Of a stretch of DNA of 64,000 nucleotides, positions 23,535 through 39,870 are shown one piece after another. The notes beneath the pieces were generated by a model. The model was given only the letters and a program-made list of their open reading frames with translations. It had not been told where the DNA came from and did not search any database. This DNA is from an uncultured Eubacteriales bacterium (GTDB lineage Bacteria > Bacillota > Clostridia > Oscillospirales > Oscillospiraceae): assembly GCA_900546615.1 (NCBI GenBank), contig URDJ01000011.1, positions 1 through 64,000 of the forward strand. Direction: 5' to 3'. Each line of letters opens with the position of its first letter. The first letter of the stretch is position 1. The translations under genes and the position numbers were made by a program.

Positions 23535-23535
23535 C

Positions 23536-23625
23536 TGGTGCGAGAGATGGGACTTGAACCCACACGCCTATAAATGAGACACAGGCACCTCAAGCCTGCC
23601 TGTCTGCCAGTTCCAGCACTCTCGC
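23536..23625 (-). tRNA. tRNA-Leu (GAG)
   Basis: A 90-nt cloverleaf with the long variable arm of class II tRNAs reads on the minus strand. The anticodon loop TTGAGGT gives GAG. The T-arm is GGGTTCAAGTCCC, and CCA is encoded (23536-23538). It has its own promoter and terminator. Confidence 0.95.
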
Positions 23626-23653
23626 ATATCCGCTGGGGAAAGGCGCATTTGGT

Positions 23654-23681
23654 ATTATACCAGAAAAGCTGGTTTTGTCAA
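23654..23681 (-). promoter_or_regulatory. Promoter of tRNA-Leu
   Basis: On the minus strand TTGACA (23676-23681) and TATAAT (23654-23659) are 16 nt apart, with TGG before the -10 box (extended -10). Confidence 0.85.
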
Positions 23682-23691
23682 TAACTAATTT

Positions 23692-24906
23692 TCATGCCGC
23701 GCCTTTTCGCCCGGCAGGGTGCAGCTGGGCCGCCGTGAACGCTGCGCTTACCATCAGCACCACTATCAGAGCCGCCGCGCCCCAGTGCATCAGCAGCAGG
23801 TATCGCATCTTCAAATATGCGTGATACCCCAGCAGCGAAGCAAACTCGCACAGCAGCGGCAGGAAGAAATACCACGGCGCCGCCACCGCAAACACCAGCG
23901 TCAGCATGTCCGCCGCGTAAAAATACCGGTCGTGCATGTGCGGCAGGAAAAACGGTATCCCCACCACCAGTATCAGCGCCCCGCCGAGCAGCGCCCAGTT
24001 CGTGATGTGCCCGCGCCGCCACCAGAACCAGCCGAACACCGCCAGCATCAGCGCAAACGCCGCGCCTACGCCCAGCTTCGCCGCCAGCGCCTCGTCCGTC
24101 ACGTTCCGCGCAAAGGCATACACCGACGGGGAATTATAGTTCAGCCCGCTGCCCACGCTGTCCATCTGGTCCAGATACAGCGTTATCGTGTCCATCAGCG
24201 GACGCCCCGCGATCACCGCCGGCAGCATAAGCAGCACATAAACCGCCGGGAACACGAGAAAATGCCACAGCTTCACCTTCCGCGCAAACAGCAGCAGCAC
24301 AAAAACAGGCATGACGAACACCGCCTGCAGCTTGAACGCAAACGAAACCGCTATCGCCGCCATGCCCAGCGCCGGGCGATCCTCCATCGCCCAGTAGATG
24401 CCGATGAGCGCCAGTGATACATATATGCTGTCACATTGTCCCCAGACCGCGCTGTTGAGCACCACCGTCGGCCATAACAACACCAGAAAATACGCGACCA
24501 GCAGCCGTGCGCGGTCCTTAGTATAAATGCTCACCAGCTTCATCGCAGACCAGGCCAGCAGCACGTCAAAGAGCGTGGACAGCAGCTTTATCAGATACAG
24601 GTCGTAGACGTCTATGTAAGAGAACAGCGCCAGAAAATAGAGATACGGCACATTGTAATTGCCGACAGAGGTATCCAGCGCGGCGAAACCGCCGTTGTCG
24701 CGGAAATACTGCACCCACTGCGAGAGAAAATCCTGATAGTCGAGCGTCTCATAGCCGAAGCAGAGCGCCCGCAGAACGAAGGCGGCGGCAACCAGCCCGG
24801 CACAGACCAGTACCTGCGCCGGTTTTTTCAGCAGCCCCTCGAAATAGAGCAGCAGAAGGGCAACACCCGCCTCGAGCATCAGCAAAAGTACGGCGACAGC
24901 GTCCAT
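23692..24906 (-). CDS. GT-C membrane glycosyltransferase, Gpi18-like
   Basis: This 404-aa protein has about eleven hydrophobic helices. It resembles bacterial relatives of the mannosyltransferase Gpi18, which use lipid-linked sugars on the outer face of the membrane. Supporting features are an acidic first loop (Y-Q-D-F, near 62), W-G-Q-C-D-S-I-Y near 162-169, K-L-Q-A-V-F near 205 and H-D-R-Y-F-Y near 335. ATG 24906 is chosen for its GAGGAGG site; an open extension to 25011 lacks one. It stands alone between tRNA-Leu and rpoB. The substrate is unknown. Confidence 0.75.
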   Translation of the reverse strand: MDAVAVLLLMLEAGVALLLLYFEGLLKKPAQVLVCAGLVAAAFVLRALCFGYETLDYQDFLSQWVQYFRDNGGFAALDTSVGNYNVPYLYFLALFSYIDVYDLYLIKLLSTLFDVLLAWSAMKLVSIYTKDRARLLVAYFLVLLWPTVVLNSAVWGQCDSIYVSLALIGIYWAMEDRPALGMAAIAVSFAFKLQAVFVMPVFVLLLFARKVKLWHFLVFPAVYVLLMLPAVIAGRPLMDTITLYLDQMDSVGSGLNYNSPSVYAFARNVTDEALAAKLGVGAAFALMLAVFGWFWWRRGHITNWALLGGALILVVGIPFFLPHMHDRYFYAADMLTLVFAVAAPWYFFLPLLCEFASLLGYHAYLKMRYLLLMHWGAAALIVVLMVSAAFTAAQLHPAGRKGAA

Positions 24907-25038
24907 TTCGACCTCCTCGGCAAAGAAAAAAGCGGAGAAACACGTCCCCGCAAAAAATCGTGGATTCTTAACAAAATCATGCTTGACTTTGAGTGCAGAA
25001 TGATGATACAATAGCTTGCTATGTGTCCGGGACGGCTA

Positions 25039-25067
25039 TTGACCCATTCTTACCTTAAGGCTATTCT
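25039..25067 (+). promoter_or_regulatory. rpoB promoter P1
   Basis: TTGACC (25039-25044) and TATTCT (25062-25067) are 17 nt apart. It would give a leader of about 85 nt. Confidence 0.6.
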
Positions 25068-25107
25068 AACAGATTTTCACGCAAATGCAACATCGCCGCC
25101 GAAACTT

Positions 25108-25136
25108 TTGACAACCCACCCGGGTGTACGCAAGAT
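25108..25136 (+). promoter_or_regulatory. Possible rpoB promoter P2
   Basis: TTGACA (25108-25113) and a weaker CAAGAT (25131-25136) are 17 nt apart, just before the AAGGAG site of rpoB. Confidence 0.45.
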
Positions 25137-25159
25137 TCCAATACAAGGAGTGTGCATTG

Positions 25160-28915
<3,756 letters not shown>

Positions 28916-28918
28916 GCC

Positions 28919-32674
<3,756 letters not shown>

Positions 32675-32693
32675 TAGGATATAGAACGGATAA

Positions 32694-32723
32694 AAGGGGA
32701 GGCCCTGTCTGGGGCTTCCCCTT
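32694..32723 (+). terminator. Hairpin after rpoC
   Basis: A 12-bp stem with one G-U pair (32694-32705 with 32712-32723) lies 20 nt after the rpoC stop. The downstream T run is poor, so termination may be partial. Confidence 0.6.
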
Positions 32724-32824
32724 GATTCGCGTAAATGCCGCCCGAAACCGTGACGGCCCGCCGTTGCTGGCTTATTCCCTGCAAAACCTGAAACTTAATC
32801 ATTTCGTAACATCAGTGCGATTGT

Positions 32825-32937
32825 TTGCTTAACAATTTGCTGATAGTATAATACCTGCAAGCAAGAGTTTCTTCTTTTTCATTTCATTATCCTCTACTCA
32901 CGAATGGGCCGCATGGTTGAGCGCCGTGCGGCCCGCT
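32825..32937 (+). ncRNA. Candidate short transcript between rpoC and rimP
   Basis: TTGCTT (32825-32830) and a perfect TATAAT (32847-32852) are 16 nt apart. From the predicted start near 32859 there is no reading frame with a ribosome site. A strong 11-bp GC hairpin with one G-U pair (32906-32916 with 32924-32934) follows, then a short T-rich tail. That predicts an RNA of about 80 nt. The rest of the 410-nt gap between rpoC and rimP holds the rpoC hairpin, the rimP promoter and its attenuator-like hairpin. No gene is seen. Confidence 0.35.
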
Positions 32938-32961
32938 TTCTGCCTTTGGGGTAAAAAGTGC

Positions 32962-32993
32962 TTGCATTGAGACGGGGAATGTGGTAATATAAT
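32962..32993 (+). promoter_or_regulatory. Promoter of the rimP-nusA operon
   Basis: TTGCAT (32962-32967) with TAATAT (32985-32990) gives a 17-nt spacer. An overlapping choice is TTGAGA (32967-32972) with a perfect TATAAT (32988-32993) and 15 nt. Either places the start near 33000. Confidence 0.65.
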
Positions 32994-33020
32994 TAAGGTA
33001 TGTTATGTAGTAGTGTCGCT

Positions 33021-33044
33021 GAGTGGGTTCCGCCCACTCTTTTT
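33021..33044 (+). promoter_or_regulatory. Attenuator-like terminator in the rimP leader
   Basis: A 7-bp GC-rich stem (33021-33027 with 33033-33039) is followed at once by T5 (33040-33044). It lies about 20 nt after the predicted start and 41 nt before the rimP ATG. A complete intrinsic terminator inside the leader suggests control by premature termination, possibly by the NusA made from this operon. Confidence 0.6.
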
Positions 33045-33084
33045 GTTGGAATAAAATCGTTTGTCAGAATAAGGCAGGGAGCTC

Positions 33085-33540
33085 ATGAGCAAGGTAACTG
33101 AGACGGTATTTGCCCTCGCAAAGCCTATTGTCGAGGCGGCGGGCTGCGAGGTCTGGGACGTGGAATATGTGAGGGAAGCGGGCGCGTGGTACCTGCGGGT
33201 ATACATCGACAAGGCCGGTGGGGTGTCGATAGACGACTGCGAGGCGGTGTCGAGGGCGCTTGACCCGGTGCTGGACGAGGCCGACCCCATCCCGACGAGC
33301 TATACCTTCGAGGTCTCGTCGGCGGGAGCGGAACGGGAGCTGAAGCGGCCGGGGGATTTCGAGCGCTTCATGGGCTCGGAGGTCGAGGTGCGGCACTATC
33401 AGCCCATTGACGGGGCCAAGACGCACACCGGCGTGCTCACGGGCTACGCCGACGGCGCAGTGACGATAGAGACAAAGGGCAAAGAGACCACATACACAAA
33501 GCCGCAGGTGGCTCAGGTGCGCCTGCACATGACGATATGA
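33085..33540 (+). CDS. rimP: Ribosome maturation factor RimP
   Basis: RimP helps assemble the 30S subunit. The 151-aa protein has the typical two-domain layout: an N-terminal alpha/beta domain with W-Y-L-R-V-Y-I-D and D-D-C-E-A-V-S-R near 36-60 and S-S-A-G-x-E-R-x-L-K near 80-90, and a C-terminal SH3-like barrel. A GGGAG site precedes ATG 33085. It is the first gene of a nine-gene run reaching ribF. Confidence 0.95.
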   Translation: MSKVTETVFALAKPIVEAAGCEVWDVEYVREAGAWYLRVYIDKAGGVSIDDCEAVSRALDPVLDEADPIPTSYTFEVSSAGAERELKRPGDFERFMGSEVEVRHYQPIDGAKTHTGVLTGYADGAVTIETKGKETTYTKPQVAQVRLHMTI

Positions 33541-33555
33541 TACGGAGGCCATAAA

Positions 33556-34698
33556 ATGAACGCAGAATTCTTCGCCGCCATAGAGGACATAGAAAAGGAA
33601 AAGGGCATACCCCGGGCGTATATGTACGAGAAGATCCAGCAGGCGATGCTGGCGGCTTTCAGGAAGGACAATCCGCAGTACGGCGAGAACGTCGAGGTCA
33701 TACTTGACGAGGACAAGAAGCGGATAGAGCTGGTGGTGCACAAGACCGTGGTCGAGCAGGTCGAGGACCCGACGGCGGAGATAGACCTGTACTCGGCAAG
33801 GAAGCTGTCGAAGCGCGCGAAGGAAGGCGACGTGCTGGACATCCCCGTGGAGACGAAGAAGTTCGGCCGCATAGCGGCGCAGGCGGCGAAGCAGGTGATC
33901 ATACAGGGCATCCGCGAGGCCGAGCGCGGCATGGTGTACGAGGAGTTCACCTCCAAGGAGCACGAGCTGCTCACGGGCGAGGTGTCGAGGATAGAGCCGA
34001 GGACGGGCGCGGTGTCGATAAGGATAAGCTCGAACTCGGAGTACACTGAGGCGATGCTCAATCCCTCGGAGCGGATAAAGACCGAGGTGCTCAACGAGGG
34101 CGACCGCATCAAGGTGTACGTGGTCGAGGTGCGCAAATCCACGCGCGGGCCGCAGGTGATGATCTCGCGGACGCATCCGGGACTGGTGAAGCGCCTGTTC
34201 GAGCTGGAGGTGCCCGAGATATTTGACGGCACGGTGGAGATAAAGTCCATCGCGCGCGAGGCCGGCAGCAGGACGAAGATGGCCGTTTGGAGCGAGGACC
34301 CGGATGTGGACCCGATAGGCGCCTGCGTGGGGCCGAAGGGCGGCCGTGTGGCGAGCATCGTGAAGGAGCTCGGCGGCGAGAAGATTGACATCGTGAAATA
34401 CAGCGAGGACCCGGAGATATTCGTGGCGAACGCGCTCGCGCCGGCTCAGGTCATGAGCGTAACGCTGCTGGATGACAAGAGCTGCCAGGTGAGCGTGCCT
34501 GACAATCAGCTGTCGCTCGCGATAGGCAAGGAGGGCCAGAACGCGCGTCTGGCCGCGAAGTTGACCGGGTTCAAGATAGACATCAAGTCCGAGACGGCGC
34601 TGGCAGCCGGCGGCAGAGCCGCGGCGGATGGAGGTGAAGCGCTTGGCGAAGAAGATACCTATGAGGCAGTGTCTGGGCTGCCGGGAGATGAAGCCTAA
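33556..34698 (+). CDS. nusA: Transcription factor NusA
   Basis: NusA binds RNA polymerase and controls pausing, termination and antitermination. The 380-aa protein has the N-terminal polymerase-binding domain (about 1-125), an S1 domain (about 135-200) and two KH domains. Key pieces are V-G-P-K-G-G-R near 257 and I-G-K-E-G-Q-N-A-R-L-A near 322. It ends soon after KH2 and lacks the acidic repeats of proteobacteria, as is normal in Firmicutes. Its 3' end overlaps ylxR. Confidence 0.97.
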   Translation: MNAEFFAAIEDIEKEKGIPRAYMYEKIQQAMLAAFRKDNPQYGENVEVILDEDKKRIELVVHKTVVEQVEDPTAEIDLYSARKLSKRAKEGDVLDIPVETKKFGRIAAQAAKQVIIQGIREAERGMVYEEFTSKEHELLTGEVSRIEPRTGAVSIRISSNSEYTEAMLNPSERIKTEVLNEGDRIKVYVVEVRKSTRGPQVMISRTHPGLVKRLFELEVPEIFDGTVEIKSIAREAGSRTKMAVWSEDPDVDPIGACVGPKGGRVASIVKELGGEKIDIVKYSEDPEIFVANALAPAQVMSVTLLDDKSCQVSVPDNQLSLAIGKEGQNARLAAKLTGFKIDIKSETALAAGGRAAADGGEALGEEDTYEAVSGLPGDEA

Positions 34699-34924
34699 GC
34701 GCGAGCTTCTGCGCGTGGTGCGCTCGCCGGAGGGCGAGGTCGCGCTGGACTCGAGGGGCAAGCTGCCGGGGCGCGGCGCGTACGTGTGCCCGAATGCGGA
34801 CTGTTTCAGGAAGGCGGTAAAGAGCCGGGCGCTGGACAGGGCGCTCGAGGTGAAGATACCGGACGAGGTAATGACGAGGCTTGCGGGCCTTTTGGAGGAA
34901 GGAAACGACGGACAGAGCTCTTAA
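34643..34924 (+). CDS. ylxR: YlxR (DUF448) RNA-binding protein
   Basis: This 93-aa protein has the family motifs M-R-Q-C-L-G-C-R-E-M near the N-terminus and G-R-G-A-Y-V-C near the middle. YlxR binds RNA and has been linked to control of RNase P activity and gene expression. TTG 34643 is chosen because GGAGGTG ends 7 nt upstream; an ATG at 34628 overlaps that site. It overlaps nusA by 56 nt. Confidence 0.9.
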   Translation: MAKKIPMRQCLGCREMKPKRELLRVVRSPEGEVALDSRGKLPGRGAYVCPNADCFRKAVKSRALDRALEVKIPDEVMTRLAGLLEEGNDGQSS

Positions 34925-35324
34925 CTATCTCGGCCTGATGCGCCGGGCGGGGCGATTGGAGCTGGGCGAGACGGGCACCGGCTCGGCGGTCAAGGCCGGG
35001 CGAGCGCGGGTGGTCGTGCTGGCGGCTGACGCCTCGGAGAACGCGAAAAAGAGGGCGGCGGGCTATCTGGCCGGGCGCAGGGCCCTGCTGGTGCCGCTGC
35101 CATATACGAAGGCGGAGCTGGAGGAGCTTTTTGGAAAGAGCGGCTGCAGCATGGCCGCGTGTACGGACTTCGGGCTGTCGGCGGCGTTTTTGAAGGCGCT
35201 GGCCGGGCAGTACGGGGAAGCCTACGCGGAGCTGGCAGAGGAGATGACGAGGCGGGCGGAAAAGGCCGAAAGGCGCAAAGCGGCCGGCCCGAAATGCAAA
35301 CCGGGGAGGGAATACCATGAGTAG
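34881..35324 (+). CDS. ylxQ: YlxQ, L7Ae-family ribosomal/K-turn protein
   Basis: This protein of up to 147 aa has the L7Ae fold pieces [12 protein letters not shown] near the start and [10 protein letters not shown] near 45-55. Such proteins bind kink-turn RNA. The C-terminal ~50 residues form a charged tail. The start is uncertain. TTG 34881 is the only usable in-frame start, yet the best GGAGG (34894-34898) lies after it, with no start codon at proper distance. Coupling to ylxR may be used. Confidence 0.8.
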   Translation: MRAFWRKETTDRALNYLGLMRRAGRLELGETGTGSAVKAGRARVVVLAADASENAKKRAAGYLAGRRALLVPLPYTKAELEELFGKSGCSMAACTDFGLSAAFLKALAGQYGEAYAELAEEMTRRAEKAERRKAAGPKCKPGREYHE

Positions 35325-37695
35325 TTTTGACAAATACAGGGTACACGAGGTGGCGAAGGACTTCAATCTTCCGTCGAAGGTGGTGGTCGAGATACTGACG
35401 AAGTACGCGACCGCGCCGAAGAACCACATGCAGGTGCTGGAGGATGCGGAGCTTTCGGTGATCTTCGAGTATCTGACCCAGCGCAACCAGTGCGCGACGA
35501 TGGAGGATTTGTTCAAGCTGCCGGCGCCCGAGCCGGTTGAGGGGCAGAAGCAGCCGAAGCCTGCCGAAAAGCAGAAGCAGAAGGAGCCGGCAAAGGAGCA
35601 GCCCGCGGCGAAGGAGCAGCCGGCCGCCAAAGAGCAGCCGAAGGAGCAGCCCAGGGAGGCTCCGAAGGCCCAGCCGGCCGTGCAGACCCAGCCGCAGCAG
35701 CCCAGGCAGGACCCGAAGAAGCGCGTCATCGACACGCGCGGCGGCGGCAACGTGAACCTCGGCAAGTATGACGAGAGGTTCGACCGCCTTGCGGGCGCCC
35801 ACGCGGGCGAGAACGAGAAGCGCGGCAAGGAGAAGTTCCAGAACCGCCAGAAGCAGCGTCAGCAGCAGCAGGCGGCGAGCGCGAAGCGCAGGGCCGAGGA
35901 GCGTGACCGGATGCAGAAGCTCCAGTTCGAGATAGCCAAGAAGGCCCAGCTCAAGGTGCAGATACCCGACGCCATAGGCGTGGGCGAGCTGGCCTCGAGG
36001 ATGAAGAAATCCGGTACGGAGGTCGTCAAGGCGCTCATCAAGAACGGCATCATGGCCTCGCTGTCGGACATAATAGATTACGACACCGCGGCGCTGGTCG
36101 CGATGGAGCTGGGCTGCAAGGTCGAGAAAGAGGTCGTCGTGACGGTCGAGGAGCGGCTCATCGACGACAGCGAGGATAAGCCGGAGGATCTGGTGCCGAG
36201 GGCGCCGGTAGTCGTGGTCATGGGCCACGTCGACCACGGCAAGACCAGCCTGCTGGACTATATCCGCAAGGCAAACGTCGCGGCGGGCGAGGCCGGCGGC
36301 ATCACGCAGCACATCGGCGCGTACACCGTGAACGTCAAGGGCAGCCCGGTCACCTTCCTGGATACCCCGGGCCACGAGGCTTTCACCTCGATGCGCGCGA
36401 GGGGCGCGTCGGTGACGGATATTGCCATTCTGGTCGTGGCGGCGAACGACGGCATCATGCCGCAGACGATAGAGTCCATTAACCACGCGAAGGCGGCGAA
36501 CATCCCCATCGTCGTGGCGGTCAATAAGATGGATATGCCGGGTGCGAACCCGGAGCGCGTGAAGCAGCAGCTGACAGAGTACGACCTCGTGAGCGAGGAG
36601 TGGGGCGGCGACACCATCGTCTGCCCGATCTCCGCGAAGACCGGCGAGGGCATCGACAATCTGCTGGAGAACCTGGTCATTCTGGCCGAGATACAGGAGC
36701 TGAAGGCAAACCCGAACCGTGCTGCAAAGGGCGCGGTCATTGAGGCGAGGCTGGACCGCGGCCGCGGGCCTATCATGACGGTGCTTGTGCAGAACGGCAC
36801 GCTGCATCAGGGCGATATAATCATCGCGGGCACGGCGGTAGGCAGGGTCAGGACGATGATAAACGACAAGGGCCAGCGGGTGACAGAGGCCGGGCCGTCC
36901 ATACCCGTGGAGATCGCGGGCATGAGCGAGGTCCCCGGCGCGGGCGACACCTTCAACGCCGTGGCGGACGAGCGCATGGCGAGGGAGCTGGTCGAGGAGC
37001 GCAAGCAGCAGGAGAAAGACAGGACTCTCGGCGTGGCGAAGAAGGTCACGCTCGACGACCTGTTCGCAAGGATACAGCAGGGCGAGATAAAGGACTTCAA
37101 CATCATCGTGAAGGCCGACGTGCAGGGCAGCGCGGAGGCGGTGAAGACCTCGCTCGAGAAGCTCTCGAACGACGAGGTGCGGGTGCGCGTCATCCACTCG
37201 GGCGTGGGCGCGATATCGGAGTCGGACGTCATGTTGGCGGCGACCTCGGGCGCCATCATCGTCGGCTTCAACGTGAGGCCGGACAACGCCGCGCGCGACA
37301 ACGCCGCGAGGGCGAACGTCGAGATGCGCATGTACCGTGTCATCTACGACTGCATTAACGAGATAGAGGCCGCCATGAAGGGCATGCTGGCTCCGAAGTT
37401 CGAGGAGCAGGTGATCGGCCACGTCGAGATACGTCAGCTGTACAAGGTTTCGAAGGTCGGCACGGTCTGCGGCTGCTATGTGCAGGACGGCAAGGTGCAG
37501 CGCGGCTGCAAGGTGCGCGTCGTGCGCGACGGTATCGTGGTGTTCGAGGGCGAGATGGCCTCTCTGCGCAGGTTCAAGGACGACGTGAAGGAGGTCGCCT
37601 CGGGTTACGAGTGCGGCATCCAGATCGAGAAGTTCAACGACGAGCGCGAGGGCGACATCATCGAAGCCTATGTGATGAAGCAGATAGAGGGATAA
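35317..37695 (+). CDS. infB: Translation initiation factor IF-2
   Basis: IF-2 is the GTPase that places initiator tRNA on the ribosome. The 792-aa protein has an N-terminal IF2N-like helix domain (1-60), then a Lys/Glu/Gln/Pro/Ala repeat region (about 75-190) and a second IF2N domain (about 215-265). The G domain begins at G303-H-V-D-H-G-K-T, with D-T-P-G-H near 347 and N-K-M-D near 404, and is followed by domains II-IV. The length is typical for Firmicutes. It overlaps ylxQ by 8 nt. Confidence 0.97.
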   Translation: MSSFDKYRVHEVAKDFNLPSKVVVEILTKYATAPKNHMQVLEDAELSVIFEYLTQRNQCATMEDLFKLPAPEPVEGQKQPKPAEKQKQKEPAKEQPAAKEQPAAKEQPKEQPREAPKAQPAVQTQPQQPRQDPKKRVIDTRGGGNVNLGKYDERFDRLAGAHAGENEKRGKEKFQNRQKQRQQQQAASAKRRAEERDRMQKLQFEIAKKAQLKVQIPDAIGVGELASRMKKSGTEVVKALIKNGIMASLSDIIDYDTAALVAMELGCKVEKEVVVTVEERLIDDSEDKPEDLVPRAPVVVVMGHVDHGKTSLLDYIRKANVAAGEAGGITQHIGAYTVNVKGSPVTFLDTPGHEAFTSMRARGASVTDIAILVVAANDGIMPQTIESINHAKAANIPIVVAVNKMDMPGANPERVKQQLTEYDLVSEEWGGDTIVCPISAKTGEGIDNLLENLVILAEIQELKANPNRAAKGAVIEARLDRGRGPIMTVLVQNGTLHQGDIIIAGTAVGRVRTMINDKGQRVTEAGPSIPVEIAGMSEVPGAGDTFNAVADERMARELVEERKQQEKDRTLGVAKKVTLDDLFARIQQGEIKDFNIIVKADVQGSAEAVKTSLEKLSNDEVRVRVIHSGVGAISESDVMLAATSGAIIVGFNVRPDNAARDNAARANVEMRMYRVIYDCINEIEAAMKGMLAPKFEEQVIGHVEIRQLYKVSKVGTVCGCYVQDGKVQRGCKVRVVRDGIVVFEGEMASLRRFKDDVKEVASGYECGIQIEKFNDEREGDIIEAYVMKQIEG

Positions 37696-37697
37696 CA

Positions 37698-38078
37698 TTG
37701 GCAGGAACATCGAACAGGATAGGCAGGACGAACGACGACATCCAGCGCGTGCTGTCGGGGCTGCTGCGGCAGGTGAAGGACCCGAGGGTTCAGCAGGGGA
37801 TGATAAGCGTGACGCGCGTGGAGACGACGGGCGACCTGAGGTACGCGAAGGTCTGGCTCTCCGTGCTGGGCGAGGTCGACGAGCGGGAATTCAAGCGCGG
37901 GCTGAAAAGCTGCGGGCCGTGGCTGCGGCGCGAGCTGGGCTCTGCGCTGAGCCTGCGGTACACGCCGGAGCTGGTGTTCGAGCTGGATCACTCCATCGAA
38001 TACGGCGCGCATATCAGCAGGCTCATTGAGCAGCTGGACACCGGCAGGGAGGACGAGGATGCACCTGAGGGCGAGTGA
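37698..38078 (+). CDS. rbfA: Ribosome-binding factor A
   Basis: RbfA is a KH-like protein needed for late 30S maturation and cold growth. The 126-aa protein has R-x-x-D-D-I-Q-R near the start, D-P-R-V-Q near 30, T-R-V-E-x-T-x-D-L near 40 and a C-terminal L-x-F-E-x-D-x-S-I-E-Y. The start is TTG 37698, 2 nt after infB, with AGAGGG 6 nt upstream. It overlaps the next gene by 20 nt. Confidence 0.93.
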   Translation: MAGTSNRIGRTNDDIQRVLSGLLRQVKDPRVQQGMISVTRVETTGDLRYAKVWLSVLGEVDEREFKRGLKSCGPWLRRELGSALSLRYTPELVFELDHSIEYGAHISRLIEQLDTGREDEDAPEGE

Positions 38079-39006
38079 GTGCGCGGCCTTCCTGCGCGAA
38101 AACGACGGCTACCTCATCGTCAGCCACAGACGCCCGGACGGGGATACCCTCGGTTCGGGCGCGGCGCTGTGCTCGGCGCTCAGACGGCTGGGGAAGACGG
38201 CGTACTGCATAAGAAATCAGGAAATAACGGATAATTATAAGCCCTATATTGAGCCATACTTCGCGCCCGAGGGCTTTAAGCCGGACTGCGTGGTCACGGT
38301 GGACGTGGCCGGGGAGGGCCTGTTTCCTGCGGGTGCGCCGGAGAGCGTGCAGCTGGCGATAGACCACCATCCGTCGAACTCGCTGTTCGCGGAGCGCACC
38401 TGCCTTGCGGGTGAGAAGTCCTCCTGCGGGGAGCTGGTGCTGGAGCTTATAAAGCTGATGGGCACGGAGGTTTCGCGCGAGGAGGCCGTGCTGCTGTATA
38501 TAGCTGTGAGCACGGACACGGGCTGCTTCCAGTACTCCAACACCAACGCGGCGACGCTCAGGGCGGCGGCGGAGCTTATCGAGTTCGGGGCCGACAATTC
38601 CGAGCTGAACATAAGGTTTTTCAGGACGCAGAGCCGCGCGCGCATGGCGCTCGAGGGCATGATGCTCAGCGGCATGAGGTTCTACAGAAATGGGAAAATA
38701 TCCGTTGTCACCGTGACGCTGGACATGCTCGCGCGGGCTGGAGCGACGGAGAACGACTGCGAGGACCTCGCGGGGCTGGCGGGCAAGGCCGAAGGCTCGT
38801 TGGTGAGCATGACGATAAGAGAGACGAAGCCGGGCGAGAGCAAGATATCGCTGCGCTCGAAGCCGGGCGTGAACGTGTCGGACATCTGCGCGGTGTACGG
38901 CGGAGGCGGGCACGCGATGGCGGCGGGCTGCACGATAGAGGCGGAGCCGGAGACGGCGCTCGGGCTGATGCTCGGCGCGATAGATAAGGTATGGCCGGAG
39001 GACTGA
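38059..39006 (+). CDS. nrnA: DHH/DHHA1 phosphoesterase, NrnA-like
   Basis: NrnA-type enzymes degrade nano-RNA and pAp, and some cleave pApA from c-di-AMP. The 315-aa protein has S-H-R-R-P-D-G-D-T near 23-31, V-D-V-A near 84 and the D-H-H motif near 108-110. A C-terminal DHHA1 domain with G-G-G-G-H-A-M-A-A-G near 283-292 follows. ATG 38059 follows GGGAGGA; an earlier ATG lies within rbfA. Its place between rbfA and truB is the normal Firmicute order. Confidence 0.92.
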   Translation: MHLRASECAAFLRENDGYLIVSHRRPDGDTLGSGAALCSALRRLGKTAYCIRNQEITDNYKPYIEPYFAPEGFKPDCVVTVDVAGEGLFPAGAPESVQLAIDHHPSNSLFAERTCLAGEKSSCGELVLELIKLMGTEVSREEAVLLYIAVSTDTGCFQYSNTNAATLRAAAELIEFGADNSELNIRFFRTQSRARMALEGMMLSGMRFYRNGKISVVTVTLDMLARAGATENDCEDLAGLAGKAEGSLVSMTIRETKPGESKISLRSKPGVNVSDICAVYGGGGHAMAAGCTIEAEPETALGLMLGAIDKVWPED

Positions 39007-39866
39007 GCGGCATCCTGCTGGCGGACAAGCCGCAGGGCTGGACGAGCCACGACGTGGTGGCGAAGCTGAGACGGCTGACCGGTGTGCGGAGGATCGGCCA
39101 CGCGGGGACGCTGGACCCTATGGCGACCGGGCTGCTGGCGGTGTTCATAGGCCGTGCGACAAGGGCGGTCGAGTTCGCCGAGGGCCATGACAAGAGCTAT
39201 ACCGCGTATCTGAGGCCGGGGATCACGACTGATACGCTGGACACGACCGGCACGGTTCTGGAGAGCTCGGGAGCGCGCCCGACGAGGGCGGAGCTGGAAG
39301 CTACGCTCGGGCGCTTCCGGGGTGAGATAGAGCAGCTGCCTCCGATGTACTCGGCGATAAAGCAGAACGGCAAAAAGCTCTACGAGATCGCGCGCGCAGG
39401 CGGCACGGTGGAGCGCAGGCCGAGGCCGGTGACGATATACAGGCTCGAGTGCACGGGTGAGCGGGACGGCGATTTCGTGCTCGAGGTCGAGTGCTCGAAG
39501 GGGACGTATATCAGGACGCTGTGCGACGATATCGGCAGAGAGCTGGGCTGCGGGGCCTGCATGTCGGGCCTGCGGCGGACGCGCGCGGGCGGTTTCCGGG
39601 TAGAGGACGCGCACACGCTCGAGGAGATAGAGCAGCTGGGCGCCGAGCACTGCCTGCTGTCGGTGGATTCGATGTTTGCGGGCAGCCCGATCGTGCTGAT
39701 AAAGGACGAGAGAACAGAGAAGGCGCTGCGCAACGGCATGGCGGTGAAGCTCGACGCAGGCTTTGAGGGCGAGTGCAGGGTGTACTCGAAAAACCGCGAG
39801 TTTTTGCTGTTTGGCGCCGTAAAAGACGGCGTTTTGCATACGATAAAGAGCTTTTTTGAGGTATGA
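38991..39866 (+). CDS. truB: tRNA pseudouridine-55 synthase
   Basis: TruB makes pseudouridine 55 in the T-loop of tRNA. The 291-aa protein has K-P-x-G-W-T-S-H-D near the N-terminus and the catalytic motif G-H-A-G-T-L-D-P-M-A-T-G with the nucleophilic Asp near residue 43. S-A-I-K-x-x-G-K-K-L-Y-E lies near 122. A PUA-like C-terminal end follows. It overlaps nrnA by 16 nt. Confidence 0.96.
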   Translation: MAGGLSGILLADKPQGWTSHDVVAKLRRLTGVRRIGHAGTLDPMATGLLAVFIGRATRAVEFAEGHDKSYTAYLRPGITTDTLDTTGTVLESSGARPTRAELEATLGRFRGEIEQLPPMYSAIKQNGKKLYEIARAGGTVERRPRPVTIYRLECTGERDGDFVLEVECSKGTYIRTLCDDIGRELGCGACMSGLRRTRAGGFRVEDAHTLEEIEQLGAEHCLLSVDSMFAGSPIVLIKDERTEKALRNGMAVKLDAGFEGECRVYSKNREFLLFGAVKDGVLHTIKSFFEV

Positions 39867-39870
39867 GCCT

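Noticed and set aside
35520..35720. Possible tandem-repeat element in infB
   Set aside because: It is the known low-complexity Lys/Glu/Gln/Pro/Ala linker of IF-2, in frame and without flanking mobile features.
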